This document shows positions 1-6,761 of a stretch of DNA of 8,490 nt, one piece after another. Numbering within the stretch: position 1 is the stretch's first letter; the number at the start of each line of letters is the position of its first letter. The notes under the pieces were generated by a model. That model was not told the origin of the DNA. It saw only the letters and a list, made by a program, of their open reading frames with translations, and did not search any database. Position numbers and translations under genes: made by a program. The DNA is taken from contig JAEWJV010000216.1 of NCBI GenBank assembly GCA_023386395.1, positions 1 through 8,490 of the forward strand. Reading direction: 5' to 3'. Origin of the DNA: Bacteroidota bacterium. Its GTDB lineage: Bacteria; Bacteroidota; Bacteroidia; Chitinophagales; Chitinophagaceae.

Positions 1-2
1 AA

Positions 3-569
3 CAATCTATTTTAACCGGCTGTTTAAATAATGACCCGGTTGCACAGCGGGAGTTGTATAACCGGTACAGCCCCAAAATGCTTTCGGTTTGTTATCGTTT
101 CGCACAAAAACGGGAAGATGCTGAAGACATGCTGCAGGAAGGTTTTATAAGGGTGTTTACACAAATAAAGTCTTTCCGCAATTCTGGCTCTTTTGAAGGA
201 TGGATAAGAAGAATAATAGTTCATACCTGCATCAACTTTTTGAAGAAGCATAAGAAGTTCAATGAAAGCCTCGATCTTGCTTATGTTACAGATGTGCAGG
301 TGAAAGAAGAAACTGTTCCTTCTTTAATGATGGTGCGCCAGGTGGTAGAATGTATAAGGCTATTGCCAATTGGTTACAGAACGGTTTTAAACCTTTATGC
401 TATTGAAGGTTACAGCCATAAAGAAATTGCACAGATGCTGGATATAGAAGAAAGCACAAGCCGCAGCCAGTGCACCAGGGCCAAAACAATGCTGGAAACA
501 ATTCTTATTAAAAAGAAAATTATTGAAAAGCCTGCTGAAGCTTATTCTCTAACCGCAGCTTTTAAGTAG
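3..569 (+). CDS. ECF-type RNA polymerase sigma factor (5' end outside window)
   Basis: Alternative sigma factor of the extracytoplasmic-function type, which directs RNA polymerase to a small regulon, usually in response to an envelope signal. The frame is open to the left edge with no stop. The codons before the TTG at 54 read QSILTGCLNNDPVAQREL, a typical sigma region 2 lead-in, so that TTG is an internal Leu and the true start lies outside the window. Of 188 visible residues, about 19-85 are region 2 (YNRYSPKML, then DAEDMLQEGFIRVF and the FEGWIRRI helix that binds the -10 element). About 113-170 are region 4, with the helix-turn-helix GYSHKEIAQMLDIEESTSRS. No extra C-terminal domain is present. 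It is followed after 23 bases by the membrane/barrel gene at 593, probably co-transcribed and probably its regulator. The family call is firm; the regulon cannot be read from the sequence. Confidence 0.93.
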   Translation, partial: QSILTGCLNNDPVAQRELYNRYSPKMLSVCYRFAQKREDAEDMLQEGFIRVFTQIKSFRNSGSFEGWIRRIIVHTCINFLKKHKKFNESLDLAYVTDVQVKEETVPSLMMVRQVVECIRLLPIGYRTVLNLYAIEGYSHKEIAQMLDIEESTSRSQCTRAKTMLETILIKKKIIEKPAEAYSLTAAFK

Positions 570-592
570 TACAGAACATTATAAAAGGAGCA

Positions 593-2086
593 ATGCACGA
601 CTCTAACGATAGGGACGATTTTGAAGAATACCTTAAAGATCAGGTAAGCAGCCACAGGATGTATCCTTCTGACCGTGTTTGGCAAAATATACGCGGCAAA
701 GTGCATACACCCAAAAAATGGCCGGCGCTTTCTGTTTTTACCGTATTGATTATTTCAGGGCTCTTAATAGGCACGCTTCTTAATAAACCTGCTCCTGATG
801 CTATAACGCCAAACTTTGCATTTTCATTGCAAAGCCCGCAGGATGAAATAAACAAAGCAAATGCTCAGGCAAAAGATAACATCCAACCCGCCAATAACTT
901 TGCTGTAGATCAGCTTACTGCCCGCTCTATAAATACTGTGGCAGAAAAAATAAGGATTGATAATGCCATTGCTTTGCAATTAGCTGCAATTGAAGATCAG
1001 ATAAAAATAACGGGAAGCAATATTACAGTTGCCAATATTCAACATACTAATACTTACTCAACGCCTGAAACTTCGGGAACCTTAAAGCCTGTAATTATCG
1101 CTGAAAGAAATAGTGTTGCAGCAAATTCGGACGCAAACGAAACTTCGCCTTCATTTACATTCAGGAATATTGATAACTACTTTTTCAATGTTACTTCAAG
1201 GTTAAGAGGCATGCTAAATTCAGAACCTCTGGCCACTTCCACTGGCGGTGCTGCATTCTTCCTGTCCGGCAAAAATGATTTTAATTACGATTATCTTGAT
1301 TTAAGAGTTTTCCCGGAACATAAAGACCTGCTGCCTTCTTTAAAGGATCTTGGCAAAGGCTCATCAAAATTCGATTTCAGGTTTTACATAACACCTGCTG
1401 TAAGCTACCGCAGAATTAAAGAAAACAGGGAACCTGTTAAGCAAAGTTCAAGCGCTTCTTTACAGTCTGATCTTCGCATTGATCCTTCGATTGCTATTAA
1501 CCATAGCCCCGCTGTTGGTTATGAAACAGGGTTAGGCCTCGGTTATAAACTGAATAACAAATTTACGCTTACGGGAGGCTTTCAGTTTAATATAAGCCAG
1601 TATAAGATAAACGCATTCTCCTATAAAGATGAACCTGCAGCCGTTGTATTGGATGAAGGTGCATATTCAAGTACGGTTAATACAGTATCCAGCTTAAGAA
1701 GTGTATCAGGCACCAGGCCGCTTACGATTAAAAACCGTTATTTTCAATTATCAATGCCTGTAGGCATAGAATGGAATATTCTAAACCGTGGCAGGTTTAG
1801 CTGGGGTTTAGGAACTGCTGTTCAGCCAACTTATACTTTCGATAAGCAACCGCTTATAATTTCTTCCAATTATAAAAATTATACTGACGGCTCTGCTTAT
1901 GTGCGCAACTGGAATGTAAATGCCAATCTTGAAACATTCTTTGGGTATACCACCGGTAGTTATCGCTGGCAGATCGGGCCTCAGTTACGTTATCAAATGT
2001 TGCCTTCACTTGTTGACAAATATCCTAACAAGGAATACCTTCTTAACTATGGTGTGAAGATTGGCATTGTAAAACAACTTAAATAG
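593..2086 (+). CDS. Membrane-anchored protein with C-terminal outer-membrane beta-barrel-like domain; putative anti-sigma/sensor partner
   Basis: 497 residues; function not established. Visible order: a charged soluble N-terminus (1-43) with the segment YPSDRVWQNI; one hydrophobic helix at about 44-63 (PALSVFTVLIISGLLIGTLL) preceded by HTPKK, so the N-terminus should be cytoplasmic; a polar Asn/Ala/Ser/Thr-rich linker (about 64-255); then about 260-497 with alternating, aromatic-rich strands ending in GVKIGIVKQLK, as in outer-membrane beta-barrels of the PorT/OmpA-like type. There is no cleavable signal peptide and no cysteine, so it is not a zinc-binding (ZAS) anti-sigma factor. Its place directly behind an ECF sigma gene and its short cytosolic segment suggest an anti-sigma role; this is inference. 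The ATG at 593 follows AAAAGGAG with only 2 bases between, unusually close for a Shine-Dalgarno site. Generic databases would probably name it 'outer membrane beta-barrel protein'. Confidence 0.8.
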   Translation: MHDSNDRDDFEEYLKDQVSSHRMYPSDRVWQNIRGKVHTPKKWPALSVFTVLIISGLLIGTLLNKPAPDAITPNFAFSLQSPQDEINKANAQAKDNIQPANNFAVDQLTARSINTVAEKIRIDNAIALQLAAIEDQIKITGSNITVANIQHTNTYSTPETSGTLKPVIIAERNSVAANSDANETSPSFTFRNIDNYFFNVTSRLRGMLNSEPLATSTGGAAFFLSGKNDFNYDYLDLRVFPEHKDLLPSLKDLGKGSSKFDFRFYITPAVSYRRIKENREPVKQSSSASLQSDLRIDPSIAINHSPAVGYETGLGLGYKLNNKFTLTGGFQFNISQYKINAFSYKDEPAAVVLDEGAYSSTVNTVSSLRSVSGTRPLTIKNRYFQLSMPVGIEWNILNRGRFSWGLGTAVQPTYTFDKQPLIISSNYKNYTDGSAYVRNWNVNANLETFFGYTTGSYRWQIGPQLRYQMLPSLVDKYPNKEYLLNYGVKIGIVKQLK

Positions 2087-2121
2087 TTACCTGAAATTCC
2101 CGTCAAAATTCTTAATATACT

Positions 2122-2153
2122 CAACTGCATTCAAGCCTTAACAATGCCTGTTG
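2122..2153 (+). other. Imperfect hairpin downstream of the barrel gene
   Basis: CAAC (2122-2125) and GCATT (2127-2131) pair with GTTG (2150-2153) and AATGC (2143-2147), giving nine pairs interrupted by a 1x2 internal loop and closed by an 11-base loop. It begins 36 bases after the stop of the barrel gene and is followed by a loosely T-rich stretch (CATTATTCTTTATT). It could be a weak terminator or a 3'-end stabilising structure for the sigma/barrel transcript. Its right end coincides with the TTG proposed as the upstream element of the uvrC promoter. It may also be chance. Confidence 0.3.
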
Positions 2154-2183
2154 CATTATTCTTTATTCAGTGAATTACTTTTG
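2151..2183 (+). promoter_or_regulatory. Bacteroidota-type promoter for uvrC
   Basis: TACTTTTG at 2176-2183 matches the Bacteroidota -7 consensus TAnnTTTG. A TTG at 2151-2153, 22 bases upstream, fits the loose -33 element within the reported spacing range. Only five bases (CAACT) separate the -7 element from the uvrC ATG at 2189, so transcription should begin at or very near the start codon. The -7 match is exact; the -33 match is weak because TTG is common. Confidence 0.6.
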
Positions 2184-2188
2184 CAACT

Positions 2189-3985
2189 ATGGATGCAAAA
2201 GCATTTCAGGCAATTTCATCATCACTTCCCAGCAAGCCGGGTATTTATAAATATTTCGACAACGATAATGAATTGCTATACGTAGGAAAAGCAAAAAATA
2301 TAAGAAAAAGGGTAAGCTCTTATTTCAATAAAACATTTACCAGTTATAAAACACATGAACTTGTTAACCGCATTCACCGGATAGAATTTACAATAGTTCA
2401 TTCTGAACAGGATGCTTTTTTGCTGGAGAATTCGCTGATAAAAGAATTTCAGCCGAGATTTAATATCAACTTAAAGGATGATAAATCTTACCCTTACATT
2501 ATTATAAAAAAAGAACCTTTTCCACGCATCTTTCTTACAAGGAAAAAGATAAACGATGGTTCTGAATATTTAGGGCCTTTTACTTCAGCAGGCAAGGTAA
2601 GAGAACTTATAAGTTTTATACGGCAATACATTCCCTTGCGTACCTGCAAGCTTAATCTTACTCAACAAAACATAGAAAGAAAAAAGTTTAAAGTCTGCCT
2701 CGAATATCATTTAGGTAATTGCAAAGGACCTTGTGAAGGATTGCAATCGCAGGAAGATTATACCGAAGGACTTATGCAGGTGCGCCAGCTACTTAAGGGA
2801 AATATGGCGCCTGTAATTTCAAAATACAAAACCATCATGAATGAATATTCGGCTAACCTTGATTTTGAAAAAGCCGAAATGATCCGTAAGAAAATTGACC
2901 ATCTTGAAAAATACCAGGCACGTTCTGTTGTAGTAAGCAGGCATTTAACCAATGTGGATGTGTTCAGCATAGTTAAAGAAGCAGACGTTGCATTTGTAAA
3001 TTACCTGATGGTTCAGAACGGAACAATTATTCAAACACATACTGTAGAATTACAGGCAAGACTTGAAGAAACCGAAAGCGATATTTTGGTTTTTGCCATA
3101 GCACAATTAAGAGAAAATTTCAACAGCACCGCGGCTGAAATAGTGGTTCCGTTTGCAATTGATTATCCTGAAAAAGATACGATTATAACAGTGCCAAAAG
3201 GCGGCGATAAGCTTAAACTTATTGAACTGTCGCAAACGAATGTTCAATATTTCAGACAGGAATTAAGAAGGCAAAAAACTTTACACCTTGAACAAAGCAA
3301 TGAAGCGCAGCATGAGGTTTTACTGGAACTTCAACGTAGCCTTGGCTTAAAAGAATTGCCTGCACATATTGAATGCTTTGATAATTCCAACTTCCAGGGA
3401 AGTTATCCTGTATCTGCAATGGTTTGTTTTAAAAGCGGGTTGCCAAGTAAAAAAGATTACAGGCATTTTAATGTGAAAACAGTAACAGGCATTAATGATT
3501 TCGCAACCATGAAAGAAGTTGTTTTCAGAAGATATAAACGTTTGGTAAATGAAGAACAGCCATTGCCGCAACTGGTTATTATTGATGGTGGCAAAGGACA
3601 GTTAAGCGCCGCTATGGAAAGCATTCACGACTTAAACCTTGAAGGAAAACTTACTGTGGTTGGGCTTGCAAAAAATGAAGAAGAAATATTCTTTCCAGGC
3701 GATACAGAATCTATAAAGCTTTCATGGAATAGTGAAGGCCTTAATCTTATAAGAAGAATACGGGATGAAGTGCACCGTTTTGGCATAACATTTCATCGCA
3801 ACAAACGTTCAAAAGGGACCTTTAAAAATGAGTTGGAAAATATTGAAGGTATCGGTGAAAAAACAGCAACATTATTGCTGCAGCAATTTAAATCGGTAAA
3901 GAAAATAAAGGAGGTATCGTTTGATGAATTGCAAAGTGCTGTAGGCAAATCGAAAGCTGAAATTATTAAAGCTTATTTTAATTAA
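2189..3985 (+). CDS. uvrC: Excinuclease ABC subunit C
   Basis: UvrC is recruited by UvrB at damaged DNA and makes the 3' and then the 5' incision in nucleotide excision repair. The 598 residues match the usual family length. The N-terminal GIY-YIG nuclease shows GIY at 18-20, YVG at 31-33, Arg39 and Glu80 (LLENSLIKEFQPRFN). Cys153, Cys170, Cys178 and Cys182 match the four-cysteine iron-sulfur cluster site known from E. coli UvrC. The UVR motif that contacts UvrB is at about 211-243. The C-terminal RNase H-like nuclease follows, with ECFDNSNFQG (395-404), VIIDGGKGQ (463-471) and DEVHRFGITFHR (526-537). Tandem helix-hairpin-helix motifs close the protein (about 547-598, IEGIGEKTA). All key residues appear present. 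The ATG at 2189 is the only start that keeps the usual short lead before PGIY. It has its own promoter and terminator, so it is probably monocistronic. Confidence 0.98.
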   Translation: MDAKAFQAISSSLPSKPGIYKYFDNDNELLYVGKAKNIRKRVSSYFNKTFTSYKTHELVNRIHRIEFTIVHSEQDAFLLENSLIKEFQPRFNINLKDDKSYPYIIIKKEPFPRIFLTRKKINDGSEYLGPFTSAGKVRELISFIRQYIPLRTCKLNLTQQNIERKKFKVCLEYHLGNCKGPCEGLQSQEDYTEGLMQVRQLLKGNMAPVISKYKTIMNEYSANLDFEKAEMIRKKIDHLEKYQARSVVVSRHLTNVDVFSIVKEADVAFVNYLMVQNGTIIQTHTVELQARLEETESDILVFAIAQLRENFNSTAAEIVVPFAIDYPEKDTIITVPKGGDKLKLIELSQTNVQYFRQELRRQKTLHLEQSNEAQHEVLLELQRSLGLKELPAHIECFDNSNFQGSYPVSAMVCFKSGLPSKKDYRHFNVKTVTGINDFATMKEVVFRRYKRLVNEEQPLPQLVIIDGGKGQLSAAMESIHDLNLEGKLTVVGLAKNEEEIFFPGDTESIKLSWNSEGLNLIRRIRDEVHRFGITFHRNKRSKGTFKNELENIEGIGEKTATLLLQQFKSVKKIKEVSFDELQSAVGKSKAEIIKAYFN

Positions 3986-3987
3986 AG

Positions 3988-4016
3988 GGGGCCGGATGAA
4001 AATCCGGCCCCGTTTT
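3988..4016 (+). terminator. Intrinsic terminator of uvrC
   Basis: GGGGCCGGAT (3988-3997) pairs perfectly with ATCCGGCCCC (4002-4011) around a GAAA tetraloop, which belongs to the stable GNRA class. TTTT at 4013-4016 follows after one base. It starts three bases after the uvrC stop codon. The T run is short, but the ten-pair GC-rich stem is strong. Read on the other strand the stem is followed by CTTTAATT, so it may also stop leftward transcripts from the gld operon. Confidence 0.85.
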
Positions 4017-4034
4017 AAAATCCAATATCCTATG

Positions 4035-4059
4035 AAAAACCGTTACAAATGTATGTAAC
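4035..4059 (-). terminator. Candidate terminator of the gldKLMN operon
   Basis: On the - strand GTTACA and TGTAAC (the + strand arms are 4042-4047 and 4054-4059) form a six-pair stem with a six-base loop, extendable by a few G-U pairs. After two G residues a run of five T follows (AAAAA at 4035-4039 on the + strand). It lies 50 bases beyond the gldN stop, where a terminator is expected. The stem is short and AT-rich, so efficiency is doubtful; the uvrC hairpin further on may be the real stop. Confidence 0.4.
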
Positions 4060-4108
4060 AACTTTCTCTTTTATCAAATTTTTTTATAATAAGATTTAAT
4101 TTATTTTA

Positions 4109-5179
4109 TTAATAGCTCCAAAGCGATTGTTCGTAGTTAAATATCTTATCCTTAATTTTTTCGCCCTGTAATAACCTGAACAAAGTATTGTTTGGATATA
4201 CAGCAGATAAAGGCAGGTTATAAGGATTATCAATAGTGGATTGAACAATGTAACTGGTGAACAACCTGCTTTCAAACAGTTCTTCCCATGTCATCCCAGC
4301 ACTCATGTTTTTGGCATTATACACATTATACTTGGCAAGTACCGGCCTAAGATCGGGATAATAAACCCACCAAACCGGCCTGTCACTGTTGGCAATTACA
4401 TCACCGGTTGAAAGCTTATAGGGAATTACCGGTGCAATTCCAATAATTCTTACATATAGCTTGCTGCTTTCTTTATCAAATACCCATTCTTCTTTCAGCC
4501 GGAATTTATAAATGGAATCCGGGTCTGTAGCTTTTGCACGTACCTGGTAGCCTTTAACGTTACCATCATCATCATAAACCTTTACTGTATCAGAACCGCC
4601 GCCAAAAGCATTTACTGCATCATCTGCTGTAATGGGTGTTGTAAACCTGTCGTCATCTGCACTAAATGCAGTCACGGTACCGTCTTTTATAGCTTTTAAA
4701 AGAATAGAAATAAAACGTTGGCTGCCATTATCTTCAACGCCTGCATACCGGAATGTCTGGTTCATTTTTTCCCTTGCATCAATTTCACGCCAAACCCTTA
4801 CTACATAAACAGCATCATCTTCCCTTATATTCTCATAAGCAAGCGGTATTCTTTCCCGGATAAGGTTTTTCTCAAAAATGCCATCCGTACGCAAGGACAT
4901 CTTGGTACTATCCATCAATCCGTTATTGCTGCTTTGTATAACCTCCATAGGCAATGTAGTGTCGATACCAACACCGGCATTGTTATCAGGATTGCCATAA
5001 TTGGAGGGAGTTTGATTATTCCCGTTTATACTGGTATCCGGATCAGGATTATTCTGCTGATTCGTTTGCTGCTGCGGGGCACCATAATTATTCCTGCGTT
5101 GAACCGGCCTTTGTGCATCAGCATAATTAGCTGCACAAAGCGTAAACGCCAACAACAATATAACTGCAATACGCTTCAT
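4109..5179 (-). CDS. gldN: Type IX secretion / gliding motility protein GldN (PorN)
   Basis: Periplasmic T9SS component that pairs with the lipoprotein GldK (PorK) in large rings under the outer membrane and links to the GldM shaft. The 356 residues are close to Porphyromonas PorN. A signal peptide covers about 1-22 (MKRIAVILLLAFTL, cleavage likely after ADA). It does not look like a lipobox, because the residue before Cys15 is Leu. Residues 24-73 are a Gln/Asn-rich, low-complexity linker. The conserved core starts near 75 and shows VWREID (129-134), KEEWVFD (229-235), IGIAP (246-250) and WVYYPDLRPVLA (271-282), all typical of this family. It is the last gene of the operon, 10 bases after gldM, so translation may be coupled. 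There is no Shine-Dalgarno sequence before the ATG. It ends in two in-frame stops, TAATAA. Confidence 0.95.
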   Translation of the reverse strand: MKRIAVILLLAFTLCAANYADAQRPVQRRNNYGAPQQQTNQQNNPDPDTSINGNNQTPSNYGNPDNNAGVGIDTTLPMEVIQSSNNGLMDSTKMSLRTDGIFEKNLIRERIPLAYENIREDDAVYVVRVWREIDAREKMNQTFRYAGVEDNGSQRFISILLKAIKDGTVTAFSADDDRFTTPITADDAVNAFGGGSDTVKVYDDDGNVKGYQVRAKATDPDSIYKFRLKEEWVFDKESSKLYVRIIGIAPVIPYKLSTGDVIANSDRPVWWVYYPDLRPVLAKYNVYNAKNMSAGMTWEELFESRLFTSYIVQSTIDNPYNLPLSAVYPNNTLFRLLQGEKIKDKIFNYEQSLWSY

Positions 5180-5189
5180 AATATCTTAA

Positions 5190-6722
5190 TTAATATAGAT
5201 TAAACACAATAGGCGGCAATATTCTTGTTCCACCCGGGCCTGCAGCGGCAATGTTATCAATTGTAACAGTTGATCCCGGCCTACATTTCTCAATAAGATC
5301 TTGTATGGAAGAAAAACTTGCGCCTTTTACATCCCTGAACTGTAACTGCGGGAATCCTGCCCCGGTTAAAACAATCGTATAACCTGTAACATTAAATTTC
5401 ACACCCTCAAATACAAAATTTTCGAGGTCGGCGCGAACACCGGGCTGTGCTTTAAAGTCATTCACACGCATGCGCCCACCTTTATTTATTCCCACTTTAC
5501 CAATTGGATCGGGAACATCTTTCACCTTGAATTCAAAGCTGCTGGCCTTTCCATCTGCATTAACGGTTACAACCGCAGGTGTTCCGGCCCTGCCTGGACG
5601 AACAATATATTTACCGGCACCTGTTTTTGTCAACGTACCATTGCTCATGCTCACGTGCACTTTCTCATCGCCCACATTGCCGCCACTTACGGTAATAGGA
5701 TTCTCTAATCCAACATAAAAAACCTTTACAGCATCAGCACTTACGCTGGCGCCTGTTGGAGAGCCAACCGTGATGGGTATATCATAAGCTGCCTGCTCCT
5801 GTTTGCCTGTTGCCTGGTTAAAATAAGAAATCACGACATGCTTTGTGTAAGAGCCTGCTCCACCCGCCGTGAATTTATATTCGGCAACACCATTTGCATT
5901 TAAAGGAGCGGTAACACCATCAATTGTTACAGTAGGTTTAGCATCTGCATTATAGGCGCCAATACCTGCCGTAAGCGTTATTTCCTGGCCGGGCATAGCG
6001 TAACTTGAGCTTTGCCCAACCAGCGGCTGATACGTATTGAAAACCTGCTTTACAGCACCAACCTGCTGGTAAAAATAATCCACGATCATGGCTTCACTGT
6101 TCTTAACATCATTCTCAAATTTGCTGAGGATAGTTACGGCAGCTACCGCTGGTGTCATATAAAAATAAGAGGCAGACCAATCTTTTTGATTGGCTTTGTT
6201 ATTCGTTTTAAATATAGTGGTATCTATCGGCAATGACGCTTCAAATGTTTTCCTGGCAGCGGGGTCTTTAATCATGTCCAATAAATCAGACCTTAATTTA
6301 CCCAACTCTATATGTAAGGAATCGCCCGCTAGTCCGGGATCAGTCATTACCCTTGTAGCTGCTTCCAGGTCATCTTCTTTAAAAGTGCTGTCTTCCGGGT
6401 TCCATTCCGCTGCATGCAATACCCTTGTTTTCAAGCCCCTTATATAATTTATCACATTCTCCGACCGCGCTTTTGCCTGGTTTGCCAAAGGCAACCATAC
6501 CGCTGCACGGTCTTTTGTGCTCGCATCACTCATGGCTGCATTAAAAGCTGCAAAAATGTTCCTGTTCTTTTGCTCAATCGTTGCGCTTGCAGCCGTTAAG
6601 CTATGGTCAACTGTTTTAAAGGCATTCAAAATCTCAGCCGATACATTTAGTGCCAGCAATGCTGTAAGCACTATGTACATCAGGTTGATCATTTTTTGCC
6701 GTGGCTCTTTAGGTAATGCCAT
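5190..6722 (-). CDS. gldM: Type IX secretion / gliding motility motor shaft protein GldM (PorM)
   Basis: Inner-membrane protein whose single helix sits inside the GldL pentamer and whose periplasmic shaft dimer is thought to rotate, carrying energy from the proton gradient to the GldK/GldN ring. The 510 residues fit the family. The N-terminus MALPKEPRQKMINLMYIVLT is the characteristic GldM start, with basic residues just before a helix at about 11-35. D1, a helical domain, covers about 36-225. Three beta-rich domains follow: D2 about 226-319, D3 about 320-401 and D4 about 402-510; boundaries are estimated from family structure. D4 is the end expected to touch GldK/GldN. The gene lies 39 bases after gldL and 10 before gldN. 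No Shine-Dalgarno sequence precedes the ATG; the leader is A/T-rich. Confidence 0.97.
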   Translation of the reverse strand: MALPKEPRQKMINLMYIVLTALLALNVSAEILNAFKTVDHSLTAASATIEQKNRNIFAAFNAAMSDASTKDRAAVWLPLANQAKARSENVINYIRGLKTRVLHAAEWNPEDSTFKEDDLEAATRVMTDPGLAGDSLHIELGKLRSDLLDMIKDPAARKTFEASLPIDTTIFKTNNKANQKDWSASYFYMTPAVAAVTILSKFENDVKNSEAMIVDYFYQQVGAVKQVFNTYQPLVGQSSSYAMPGQEITLTAGIGAYNADAKPTVTIDGVTAPLNANGVAEYKFTAGGAGSYTKHVVISYFNQATGKQEQAAYDIPITVGSPTGASVSADAVKVFYVGLENPITVSGGNVGDEKVHVSMSNGTLTKTGAGKYIVRPGRAGTPAVVTVNADGKASSFEFKVKDVPDPIGKVGINKGGRMRVNDFKAQPGVRADLENFVFEGVKFNVTGYTIVLTGAGFPQLQFRDVKGASFSSIQDLIEKCRPGSTVTIDNIAAAGPGGTRILPPIVFNLY

Positions 6723-6761
6723 AAAAAATCAGTATCTGTGATTTGTTTTAAAGTTGAATTA

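Noticed and set aside
54..56. TTG as the start codon of the sigma factor
   Set aside because: The frame continues upstream to the window edge and the extra residues (LTGCLNNDPVAQREL) are typical sigma region 2 sequence, so this TTG codes for an internal leucine.
593..2086. Barrel protein as the T9SS component PorT/SprT
   Set aside because: PorT is a compact, signal-peptide-bearing barrel; this protein has a cytosolic segment, an uncleaved-looking helix and a long linker before the barrel region.
5133..5179. GldN as a lipoprotein through Cys15
   Set aside because: The residues before the cysteine (FTL) do not fit a lipobox, while ADA followed by Gln at 21-23 fits ordinary signal peptidase cleavage.
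4718..5203. 161-residue open frame on the + strand
   Set aside because: It lies antisense to the well-supported gldN, has no family features, and is rich in Ile/Arg/Leu/Cys as expected from a shadow of an A/T-rich coding strand.
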